Positions 1 through 8,065 of a DNA stretch of 64,000 bases are shown piece after piece. How positions within the stretch are numbered: position 1 is the first letter of the stretch; each line of letters starts with the position of its first letter. The DNA is from Aquabacterium sp. A7-Y (GTDB lineage: Bacteria; Pseudomonadota; Gammaproteobacteria; Burkholderiales; Burkholderiaceae_C), in assembly GCF_026153205.1 (NCBI RefSeq), contig NZ_JAPFBW010000011.1, positions 146,403-210,402 on the forward strand, in the 5' to 3' direction. The notes below the pieces were generated by a model. That model was given only the letters and a program-made list of their open reading frames with translations. It searched no databases and was not told the origin of the DNA. The position numbers and the translations under genes were made by a program.

Positions 1-1
1 C

Positions 2-475
2 GAAGCCTGCGAGGTGCACGGCGTTGGCATCGCGGGCGCCAAAGGTTTCGCGGGGGGGTATGGACGCGGCGCGCTGGGGCCCTGGGGCGAGGGCATCATC
101 AAGCAGTTCGTCAACGAGGCGATGCAGGAGGCGATGAAGCTGGAGTCCGCCCTCGCCAAGCTGCGCACGCCGCACCGCCTGGCGCTGCTGCACTATGCGC
201 CCATCGTCGCGACCGTCGAAGGCGAGCCGGTCGAGATTTTTCCTTTCCTCGGCACCAGCCGCTTGGAAGACCCGCTGATCCGCTATCCGGTGAACGCCGT
301 CTTCCACGGCCACGCGCACCGGGGCTCACCCGAGGGCCGCACGGTCAACGGCACGCCGGTCTACAACGTCGCGATGCCCTTGCTGCGCCGCAGCTACCCG
401 GACCAGCCGCCGTTCCGCATCTTCGACGTGCCGCGGGAAGCGGCGGCGAAGGCGGCGCCCGCCCTGGCGCCTTGA
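2..475 (+). CDS. Metallophosphoesterase, C-terminal part (cut by window edge)
   Basis: The frame is open from the first bases of the window, so the true start lies upstream. About 157 residues remain. The late motif FHGHAHRGSPEG followed by PVYNVAMPLL is the GHxH metal-binding end of calcineurin-like phosphoesterases, where the histidines bind the second metal of the dinuclear site. The preceding HYAPIVATVEGE segment fits the His-containing strand of the same fold. The N-terminal D-x-H and GNHD motifs are outside the window, so the substrate cannot be inferred. The last residues are Ala-rich. The gene ends 214 bases before the convergent cysK gene; nothing is recognised between them. Confidence 0.8.
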   Translation, partial: EACEVHGVGIAGAKGFAGGYGRGALGPWGEGIIKQFVNEAMQEAMKLESALAKLRTPHRLALLHYAPIVATVEGEPVEIFPFLGTSRLEDPLIRYPVNAVFHGHAHRGSPEGRTVNGTPVYNVAMPLLRRSYPDQPPFRIFDVPREAAAKAAPALAP

Positions 476-689
476 GCCGGCCGCAGGGGCGGGCTGCCAA
501 CGCCGCTCGGCCACGGCGGCCGCCGCCCTGCGCCTGCTGGGCGTTGCGCGAGGCGGTCTTGCCGCCGCGGTCGTGGCCCGCGGAGGCACCGGCACCCGAA
601 TCGCGGGCCCTGCCGGTGTCGGGCAGCGGGCCGTCGGCGTCGGAGCGCACCTGGGGCGAGGCAAGGCCGGTGCCCGGCGCCCGCGTCGC

Positions 690-1607
<918 letters not shown>

Positions 1608-1664
1608 TGCTGTCTCCTGCCGGTCGATGGAGCCGAAATCATGGCATACCGCCGGCCGTTCCTC

Positions 1665-3014
1665 TCAGGGGCCGACGACACCCGCCAGCGTCAGCCCCAG
1701 GCCCAGCGCACCACAGGCGGCCAGCAGCGGCACCACACCGAGCTTGAAGCGGAACAGCGCCACGGCCGCGGCCAGCGCGATCGCTGCCGAGATCGCATCG
1801 AAGCGCCCGCCCCGGCCCTCGGGCCAGAGCACGTGGGCCGCGAAAAACAGCGCCAGGTTGAGGATCACGCCGACGACGGCCGCGGTGATCGCCGTCAGCG
1901 GAGCGGTGAAGCGCAGCCTGCCGTGGGTGGTTTCGACGAGCGGGCCACCGGCGAAGATGAAGACGAAGGACGGCAGGAAGGTGAAGAAGGTCACCACACC
2001 CGCCGCCGTCGCGCCGGCGAGGAACAGTGCCTCCGGCCCGAACACCTGGCGCGCCCAGCCACCGACAAAACCGACGAAAGCCACCACCATGATGAGCGGA
2101 CCGGGCGTGGTTTCGCCCAGCGCCAGCCCGTCGATCATCTGCGCGCCGGAGAGCCACTGGTGCTGCTCCACCGCCCCCTGGTAGACGTAAGGCAGCACCG
2201 CATAGGCGCCGCCGAAGGTCAGCAGCGCGGCCTTCGAGAAGAACCAGCCCATCTGCACCAGCGTGCCCTGCAGGCCCTGCGCGGCGACCAGGGCCGCCAT
2301 GGCCGCGAGCCACAGCCCCAGCCCCGTGGCCAGCACCGCCACCAGGCGGCGGCGTGAAAAGCGGGCGTGCGCCGGGGTGGGCGTGTGGTCGTCGATCAGC
2401 GCGGGGCCGTAGCCCTGGGCTGCGCCGTCGTGCCCGCCGCCCAGGGCGAAGGCGTCCGGTGCCCAGCGGCTCCCGACGTGCCCGAGAACGCCGGCCGCCA
2501 GCACGATGGCGGGGAACGGCAGTTCGAACACGGCGATCGCGACAAAAGCCGCCGCCGCGATGCCCCACAGCCAGCGGTGGCGCAGCGCCCGGGTGCCGAT
2601 GCGGTGGGCCGCATGCAGCACCAGGGCGGTCACCGCCGGCTTGATGCCGTAGAAGACGCCGGCCACCGCCGGCACCTGCCCGAAGGCCAGGTACACCCAG
2701 GACAGCGCGATGAGGATCAGCAGCGAGGGCAGCACGAACAAGGCGCCGGCGACGAACCCGCCCAGGCTGCGGTGCATCAGCCAGCCGATGTAGGTGGCGA
2801 GCTGCTGTGCCTCCGGCCCGGGCAGCACCATGCAGTAATTGAGCGCGTGCAGGAAACGCCGCTCGCTGACCCAGCGGCGCCGCTCGACCAGTTCGGTGTG
2901 CATGATGGCGATCTGGCCGGCGGGCCCGCCAAAGCTGATGAAACCCAGCTTCAGCCAGAACCACCAGGCCTGGCCCAGGGACACCGGGGCCGGCGGCTGA
3001 GGCGTCGCCGCCAT
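1665..3014 (-). CDS. chrA: Chromate transporter, two-domain ChrA
   Basis: A 449-aa inner-membrane protein of the CHR family. Long-chain members export chromate driven by the membrane potential. Two homologous halves are visible. The N-terminal half carries GFISFGGPAGQ and PGPEAQQLATYIG. The second half carries LLTFGGAYAVLPYVYQG and GETTPGPLIM. Both halves have the Phe-Gly-Gly and Pro-Gly-Pro signatures and about six hydrophobic segments. The chosen ATG (MAATPQPP) overlaps the TGA of the upstream MerR gene by one base, so the two are translationally coupled. The frame stays open further upstream, but that stretch is antisense-like and lies inside merR. Confidence 0.9.
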   Translation of the reverse strand: MAATPQPPAPVSLGQAWWFWLKLGFISFGGPAGQIAIMHTELVERRRWVSERRFLHALNYCMVLPGPEAQQLATYIGWLMHRSLGGFVAGALFVLPSLLILIALSWVYLAFGQVPAVAGVFYGIKPAVTALVLHAAHRIGTRALRHRWLWGIAAAAFVAIAVFELPFPAIVLAAGVLGHVGSRWAPDAFALGGGHDGAAQGYGPALIDDHTPTPAHARFSRRRLVAVLATGLGLWLAAMAALVAAQGLQGTLVQMGWFFSKAALLTFGGAYAVLPYVYQGAVEQHQWLSGAQMIDGLALGETTPGPLIMVVAFVGFVGGWARQVFGPEALFLAGATAAGVVTFFTFLPSFVFIFAGGPLVETTHGRLRFTAPLTAITAAVVGVILNLALFFAAHVLWPEGRGGRFDAISAAIALAAAVALFRFKLGVVPLLAACGALGLGLTLAGVVGP

Positions 3015-3463
3015 CAGCGGTGCGAGCCGTGCACGTGGTGATCGCGTGGCAGCTCGCGCCGGTTCTCGCGCGACGCCTCGGTGAGCCGGTGCAGGATGCC
3101 GCAATCCTCGGCCGCATGCACCTCCCGGCACAGGGTGCGCAAGGCCTTGAGCTGGCCCTGCAGGGCGCGCAGCTCGGCGATGCGCCGCGCCACGTGGCCG
3201 ATGTGCTGGTCCAGCAGTTCGTTGACCTGGCCGCAGCTTTCCCCGGGCGCGTCCTTGAAACGCAGCAGCACACGGATCTCGTCCAAGGTCATGTCGAGCG
3301 AACGGCAATGGCGGATGAACGCCAGCCGCTCGCCATGCGCCGCGGTGTAGATGCGATAGTTGCCTTCGCTGCGCGCCGGTGCAGGCAGCAGTCCTTCACG
3401 TTCGTAGAAGCGGATGGTCTCCGCCGATGTGGCGGTCGCCCGAGCCAGCTCGCCGATCTTCAT
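3014..3463 (-). CDS. MerR-family metal sensor, CadR/PbrR-like
   Basis: A 149-aa regulator. MKIGELARATATSAETIRFY is the MerR helix-turn-helix, followed by the YREGLL-like wing, a dimerisation coiled coil (residues about 75-115) and a C-terminal metal loop. Cysteines at RHCRSLDM, ESCGQVN, LCREV and EDCGILHRL lie where Cd(II)/Pb(II)-responsive CadR/PbrR proteins coordinate metal, and the tail is His-rich (DHHVHGSHR). The stop overlaps the chrA start, so this sensor probably controls chrA by twisting a shared promoter upstream. Such sensors normally drive cadA/pbrA efflux ATPases, so pairing with a chromate transporter is unusual. ATG chosen by homology; 111 bases of non-coding DNA lie upstream. 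Confidence 0.86.
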   Translation of the reverse strand: MKIGELARATATSAETIRFYEREGLLPAPARSEGNYRIYTAAHGERLAFIRHCRSLDMTLDEIRVLLRFKDAPGESCGQVNELLDQHIGHVARRIAELRALQGQLKALRTLCREVHAAEDCGILHRLTEASRENRRELPRDHHVHGSHR

Positions 3464-3574
3464 GACATCGCCCTTTGCGTCGGTCTCTCGGTGGGGGTGA
3501 ATGCCGCCCGAGTCTACCGCTGCCGTGTGACGCCGGCCCGGGGAAGGCCGCGCCAATCGCCGCGGGCCGCCCTG

Positions 3575-4723
3575 TCAGTCCACCACCCGGCCGTCGCGGC
3601 CGATCAAGGTGAGCTCGACGAAGTGCGAGCCATGGTGCCGCCCCGGCGCGAAGCGCACCGCATAACCGCCCACGTCGACCCGCCCCATGCCGGTCAGCGC
3701 CCGCGCCAGGGTCTGCCGCGAGGGCTGGGGACCGGCCTTCCTGAGCGCCTCGACCATCACCTTGGCCGAGATGAAACCTTCCAGGCCGATGTAGTCCGGC
3801 TTGAGACGCGGGTCCAGCCGCGCCAGCAGGCGGCGGTAGTCCACCGCCACCTGGGCGCGGCTGCGGAAGGGGTTGGGCGCGGTCTGGCTGACCGAGACGC
3901 CGCCGGCCAGCGGCCCCAGCTCCTCCACCAGCTGCTTGATGCCGATGAGGCTGCGGGCGTAGTACTGGGTGCGGCCTTTGCGGACTTCCTCGAACTGACG
4001 GATGAAGGCCACCGCGTCGCTGCCCGACGCCCCGAGGATCAGGGCCTGCATGTCGGCCTCGCGCAGCGCGGCAACCGCGGGCGAGGCGTCCTTGGTGGTC
4101 GGCTTCATCTTCCCCTCCGCGTGCAGGCGCAGGCCGACATCGGCCAGCATGCGGGTGGTCTCGGCGCGCAGCTCGCGGCCCGAGGGGCTGTCGTAGTACA
4201 GCAGGCCGATGCGGGTCAGGCCGATGGTCTTGAGGTGCACGATGATCTTGGCCAGCTCTTCGGAGAAGCTGGCGCGGGTCGTGAACACGTAGGGCGAGTG
4301 GCTGGTGTAGAGCTCGTCATAGCCGGTATAGGGCCCGAAGTACGGCACCTTCGCCTGGATCGCGATCGGGATGGTGGCGCGCACCGTGTTGGTCCAGGTG
4401 TAGTTGAACAGCGCGTCGACCTTTTCCTCCTCGATCAGCTTGCGCGTGTTCTCCACCGCCCGGTCCACCTTGTACCCGTCGTCCAGCGAGATCAGCCGGA
4501 TCTTCATGCCGTAGACGCCGCCGTTGCTGTTGACCCAATTCAAATAGGCCAGCGCCCCGTCGCGGTAGGACGTCGCCTGTGCCGCCCAGCTGCCACTGAA
4601 CGACGCCGACTGTCCGAGCACCACCTCCCGGGTGACACTCGCGCCTGCCGGCATGCTGCCGCCAGGAAGACCCGCAGCCAGCACGCTCATGCACAGCAGC
4701 ACCTGTCCCAGCCTTTTGCCCAT
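3575..4723 (-). CDS. Branched-chain amino-acid-type ABC transporter substrate-binding protein
   Basis: A 382-aa periplasmic protein of the LivJ/LivK (Peripla_BP_6) type. It has a signal peptide (MGKRLGQVLLCMSVLAAGLP), then VLGQSASFSGSWAAQATSYR, which is the usual start of the first lobe in this family. Further family features are YKVDRAVENTRKLIEEEKVDALF, YFGPYTG and the late GLEGFISAKVMVEALRKAG segment. The ligand is not predictable; relatives bind amino acids, amides or aromatic acids. No permease or ATPase gene is adjacent, so it is an orphan receptor in this window. A longer open frame upstream is ignored because the signal peptide fixes the start. Confidence 0.85.
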   Translation of the reverse strand: MGKRLGQVLLCMSVLAAGLPGGSMPAGASVTREVVLGQSASFSGSWAAQATSYRDGALAYLNWVNSNGGVYGMKIRLISLDDGYKVDRAVENTRKLIEEEKVDALFNYTWTNTVRATIPIAIQAKVPYFGPYTGYDELYTSHSPYVFTTRASFSEELAKIIVHLKTIGLTRIGLLYYDSPSGRELRAETTRMLADVGLRLHAEGKMKPTTKDASPAVAALREADMQALILGASGSDAVAFIRQFEEVRKGRTQYYARSLIGIKQLVEELGPLAGGVSVSQTAPNPFRSRAQVAVDYRRLLARLDPRLKPDYIGLEGFISAKVMVEALRKAGPQPSRQTLARALTGMGRVDVGGYAVRFAPGRHHGSHFVELTLIGRDGRVVD

Positions 4724-5158
4724 GTCGAACTCCCCGGATGAAAAGAAAAAGGGCTTGCGCCCGAATGGCCCCGGGCCCGGCTGCAGCCAGGGATCAGGTG
4801 GTGCTGCCGCTCGAGGCTCGGGCCGGCTTGTCAGCAAGGCCGAACCGTAGAGACAAACACGTTCGAATTTCACTGTTCCTATGCACAGCTGGGCGAATTC
4901 GGAGGGGACTGGCCCGGAGGTGTCGGTCAAGCGGCGCCAAAGAGCACACCCAACGAGACTGCACAACTGGCAAGGCTGACAATGACGACAGCCGATGCAC
5001 CGGGGCACACTGCGCCGGCAGGGAGGGCCGAGATCGGCTTGCACAGGCGGGCATACGAGCTTGCGCGCTGCCCTGCGCCGCCCTCTCGAACAAAGATTGC
5101 GCCCCAGACGGGCGGGTGGACCGAGGCCGTACCCCCAGGCGCCCTACTCCACCTCGCC
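4724..5158. other. Non-coding region between two divergent solute-receptor genes
   Basis: About 435 bases separate the ABC-type receptor (leftward) from the Bug-type receptor (rightward). It must hold both promoters. An A-rich patch (gatgaaaagaaaaagg) sits just upstream of the leftward gene. A less GC-rich stretch around 4855-4890 (aaacacgttcgaatttcac) could be promoter DNA. No convincing -35/-10 pair, riboswitch or operator was identified by eye. Confidence 0.4.
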
Positions 5159-6127
5159 ATGCAAAGACGTCGCATCCTGCTTGCCGCCGGCCTCAGCGCC
5201 CTCGCCGGCGCCCCCGCTCACTCCAACAACGCCCGGCCGCTGCGCATCGTCGTTCCCTTTGCGCCCGGCGGCTCGGCCGACATCTTTCCCCGCCTCCTCG
5301 CGCCCCGGCTCTCCGAGCTGCTGCAACGGCCCGTCGTGGTCGAGAACCGGGCCGGCGCCGGCGGCCGGCTCGGTGCGGAGCTGGTGGCGCGCAGCGCACC
5401 CGACGGCAACACCATCGGCGTCGCCACCGTCAGCACCCACGCGATCGGCCCGGCGGTCGCCAAGCGCAGCAACTACGACCCGATCACCGGCTTCGCGCCC
5501 ATCACCTGCCTGGTGCAAGTGCCCAATGTCCTGGCGGTGCATCCGTCGGTCCCGGCGAAGGACGTGAAGGCATTGATCAAGCTCTCGAGGGATCCGCGCC
5601 GGATGCTGAACTACGGCTCGCCGGGGGTCGGATCGCTGGGCCACATGATGGGCGAGCTGTTCAAGCAGGCCACCTCGACCTTCATGGTGCACATCCCCTA
5701 CAGCGGCGGCGGCCCGGCGCTTCAGGGAGCCATCGCCGGGCAGGTGCAGGTGATCTACGACAACCTGCCCGGCCCGCTGCCCCATATCAAGGCCGGCCGC
5801 CTGCGGGCCCTGGCGGTCTCCTGGCCGCAGCGCATCGAGGGCCTGGACGAGGTGCCGACCTTCAAGGAGATCGGCGTGCCGACGCTCAACGACCCGTCGT
5901 GGTTCGGGCTGGTGGCGCCCGCCGGGGCGCCGGCCGAGTTCGTCGCCGCGGTGCGTGAGGCGGCCTCGACCGCCTTGGCCACACCCGAGATCCAGTCCCG
6001 CATCACCGATCTCGGCGGTATCGCGGTCGGCAACCAGCCGGCCGAGTTCGGCCGCGCCATCCAGTCGGAGTTCCAGAAGTGGCGACGGGTCGCCACCGCC
6101 GCCAAGGTGAGCCTGGACACCGTTTGA
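5159..6127 (+). CDS. Tripartite tricarboxylate transporter substrate-binding protein (Bug/TctC family)
   Basis: A 322-aa periplasmic receptor. The N-terminus MQRRRILLAAGLSALAG is a signal peptide with a twin-Arg-like start. Family motifs follow: RIVVPFAPGGSADIFPR, VVVENRAGAGGRLG, GSLGHMMGELFKQ, HIPYSGGGPALQGAIAGQV and the terminal FGRAIQSEFQKWRRV. Bug proteins are strongly expanded in Burkholderiales, usually as orphans feeding a few TctAB membrane pairs, and none is adjacent here. The ligand is unknown, commonly a carboxylate. The start gives a proper signal peptide. The gene converges with the TTC38-like gene, with 22 bases between the stops. Confidence 0.88.
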   Translation: MQRRRILLAAGLSALAGAPAHSNNARPLRIVVPFAPGGSADIFPRLLAPRLSELLQRPVVVENRAGAGGRLGAELVARSAPDGNTIGVATVSTHAIGPAVAKRSNYDPITGFAPITCLVQVPNVLAVHPSVPAKDVKALIKLSRDPRRMLNYGSPGVGSLGHMMGELFKQATSTFMVHIPYSGGGPALQGAIAGQVQVIYDNLPGPLPHIKAGRLRALAVSWPQRIEGLDEVPTFKEIGVPTLNDPSWFGLVAPAGAPAEFVAAVREAASTALATPEIQSRITDLGGIAVGNQPAEFGRAIQSEFQKWRRVATAAKVSLDTV

Positions 6128-6149
6128 AAGGCGCCCAGGCCCCTGGGCT

Positions 6150-7364
6150 TCAATGGCTGCAGCGGGCGAGCGCGTCCTGCAGCGTCAGCTCCAGCAGTTC
6201 GCGCTGCGCATTCGAGCCACCCATCTGCCGCCAATGGCCGGACGACTCGTGCAGCAGATCGGCACAGGCGCGCACATCGCCGATGGCGTAGCGGTGGATG
6301 GCCGACAGGACCTTGCGGCCGGCGCGATGCACCGCCTCGTTGCCGCCGGCATCGTCATGCTCGGCCACCAACTTCTCGATCAGCAGCGGCTCGCCCACCG
6401 CGGCGAAGGACAGCGCCGCGTGCAGGCTGTGGAAGTAGGACGTCGACGAGCCGATGCAACTGGTCCACAGCCGCGACAGCAGGCGCCAGGTGGCATCGAA
6501 TTCGGAATCGCGCGGATAACGCAGCCGATAACGCCAGAGATAAGCGACCGCGTCCAGGTCTTCCTTCGCGAGGCGGCTGCTCTTCATCGTGCGCAACTGG
6601 AAAAACTTCGCTTTCGACTCCGCGACGTCGCCTTTCATCAAATACGCGACGGCGAGGTGCCAGCAAACGTGCATTTTCATCCCGGCATTCGGCATCCACA
6701 GGGTTTCCTGGGTGATCAGGAAGTCGATCAGCTCGTCCCACTGTCGACGCTCGTGCAGCACATGGACCGCGGCGTGGATGGCGTAAATATTCTCCGGGTT
6801 CAATTCGCAGGCGCGCCGAGCGGCCAGATAGCTTGCCTCGTGCTGACCGACTTCGCACAGCACGAAGGCCTTGATCGCCATATAAAAACTTTCCAGCGGA
6901 TGGTCGAGGCCGACGACATGGGGTTCGACCCGGTGCAAAGTCTCCATCATGCGGGTCGTGCGGCCGGTCGAGAAATCGAGCATGTGCAGCATGTAAAACG
7001 CCAGCACATCGGACGGATATTCCTCCATGTGGGCCAGGAACATGTCGGTGGCCAGGTCATAGTCGAAGCTGCTCCATGCCCGCAGGGCACGCAACACGCT
7101 GCGCAGCGGGCGCGAGCGCACCTGCCGCTCGGGCCGGTGCGCGAGGAAAGCGGCGCTGCGCGCGAAATGCTTGTAATTGCAGGATGACAGCAGGTCGAAA
7201 TGGCCGAATGCTTCCTTCAGGGTGATTTCATCAAAACTCCCGGTGCACACGGCATCCGGCACGTCGGAGAAAGAGAGAAACAGCAGCGAGGCCTCGGGAC
7301 ACAATGCAGATATTCCCTGCCCGCCCGCCGCCGCCGAAACTTCCAAGCCTTCGGGGCGATTCAT
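6150..7364 (-). CDS. TTC38-like tetratricopeptide protein
   Basis: A 404-aa protein without a signal peptide. The central part consists of paired helices such as ASYLAARRACELNPENIYAI followed by HAAVHVLHERRQWDELIDFL, and the C-terminus has GGSNAQRELLELTLQDAL. These resemble TTC38, a TPR-solenoid protein known mainly from eukaryotes with scattered bacterial homologues of unknown function. The sequence has an unusually high content of Met, His and Cys for its surroundings, and codon use is slightly less GC-biased. It probably is a protein-interaction scaffold; no enzymatic motif was recognised. It is monocistronic with convergent and divergent neighbours. Confidence 0.7.
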   Translation of the reverse strand: MNRPEGLEVSAAAGGQGISALCPEASLLFLSFSDVPDAVCTGSFDEITLKEAFGHFDLLSSCNYKHFARSAAFLAHRPERQVRSRPLRSVLRALRAWSSFDYDLATDMFLAHMEEYPSDVLAFYMLHMLDFSTGRTTRMMETLHRVEPHVVGLDHPLESFYMAIKAFVLCEVGQHEASYLAARRACELNPENIYAIHAAVHVLHERRQWDELIDFLITQETLWMPNAGMKMHVCWHLAVAYLMKGDVAESKAKFFQLRTMKSSRLAKEDLDAVAYLWRYRLRYPRDSEFDATWRLLSRLWTSCIGSSTSYFHSLHAALSFAAVGEPLLIEKLVAEHDDAGGNEAVHRAGRKVLSAIHRYAIGDVRACADLLHESSGHWRQMGGSNAQRELLELTLQDALARCSH

Positions 7365-7702
7365 TATCCAGTCCTTCCACTCAAGCAGAATGAGAAAGCG
7401 GCCAAAGCCGCCGATATTCGAATCGGATCAAGCCCTGGCCGCAGCCACGCGAGGCGGCAAATACGGATGAATCCTGCCTGCCGGTTTATCAAAGGGACAT
7501 TCACCGCGCTCGTTATGAGCGCCAATAATAGGCGCGCTACCGGGCCGTAAAAGCTGTCACTCCTGACGGCGCAGACGTTTTAGGCCTTTGCCCTTAAGTC
7601 CCGAAACCGGGAGCAAGTGCAGATTCAGCGGCGCAAGGTTTGGATATTGAGAACCATGTCACACAAGCGGCCCTGTTTTTTTCCCATTTGCGCGGTGCTT
7701 GC
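7365..7702. other. Non-coding region between TTC38-like gene and oxidase cluster
   Basis: About 338 bases, noticeably more AT-rich than its surroundings. It contains the upstream region of the leftward TTC38-like gene and the downstream region of the leftward oxidase cluster. A T-tract occurs near 7676-7683 (ctgtttttttccc), but it does not follow a convincing stem in either direction. No gene, RNA or repeat is recognised. Confidence 0.4.
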
Positions 7703-8065
7703 TCAGGCCCACCGGCAGGGCATCAGCCACAGCAGGGGCATTCCGGTCCAGAGCGTGCCGACGCCTGCGAGCACCGCTGCTCCGAGCCGGACCCCGGGCA
7801 ACAGCCTCGTGTCCTCGGTCCTCACGCCGCCCCAGGCGCGCCGCAGCAGGACCGCAAGGACTGCCAGCGCAAGCCCCCAGCCCGCCAGCAAGCTCCACTG
7901 CAGCAGCGTGTGTCCGAGCCAGCCGGTGGCCCCGCCCCAGCGCGCGTCGCACGCCACCGCCACCGCGGCATAGCTGATGAAAAAGTGCGCGGCCCAGACG
8001 CCCAGCGGCAAGGCGCCGGCCCAGACTCCGGCCAACAGCCGGGACCGCGGCAGCCGCCCCCTCAT
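7703..8065 (-). CDS. Small membrane protein of the terminal-oxidase cluster
   Basis: A 120-aa hydrophobic protein with three predicted membrane spans: GVWAAHFFISYAAVAVAC, the WSLLAGWGLALAVLAVLL region and the LGAAVLAGVGTLWTGMPLLW region. Its ATG overlaps the TGA of the subunit I/III fusion gene (ATGA), making it the last gene of the oxidase operon. Position and topology suggest an accessory or assembly subunit of the oxidase, like the small membrane proteins seen at the ends of alternative caa3-type operons. No metal ligand set identifies it, so the role is inferred from context only. Confidence 0.65.
   Translation of the reverse strand: MRGRLPRSRLLAGVWAGALPLGVWAAHFFISYAAVAVACDARWGGATGWLGHTLLQWSLLAGWGLALAVLAVLLRRAWGGVRTEDTRLLPGVRLGAAVLAGVGTLWTGMPLLWLMPCRWA

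Noticed and set aside
3015..3308. Longer ChrA starting inside the MerR gene
   Set aside because: The added residues are an out-of-frame reading of the regulator gene and do not resemble ChrA.
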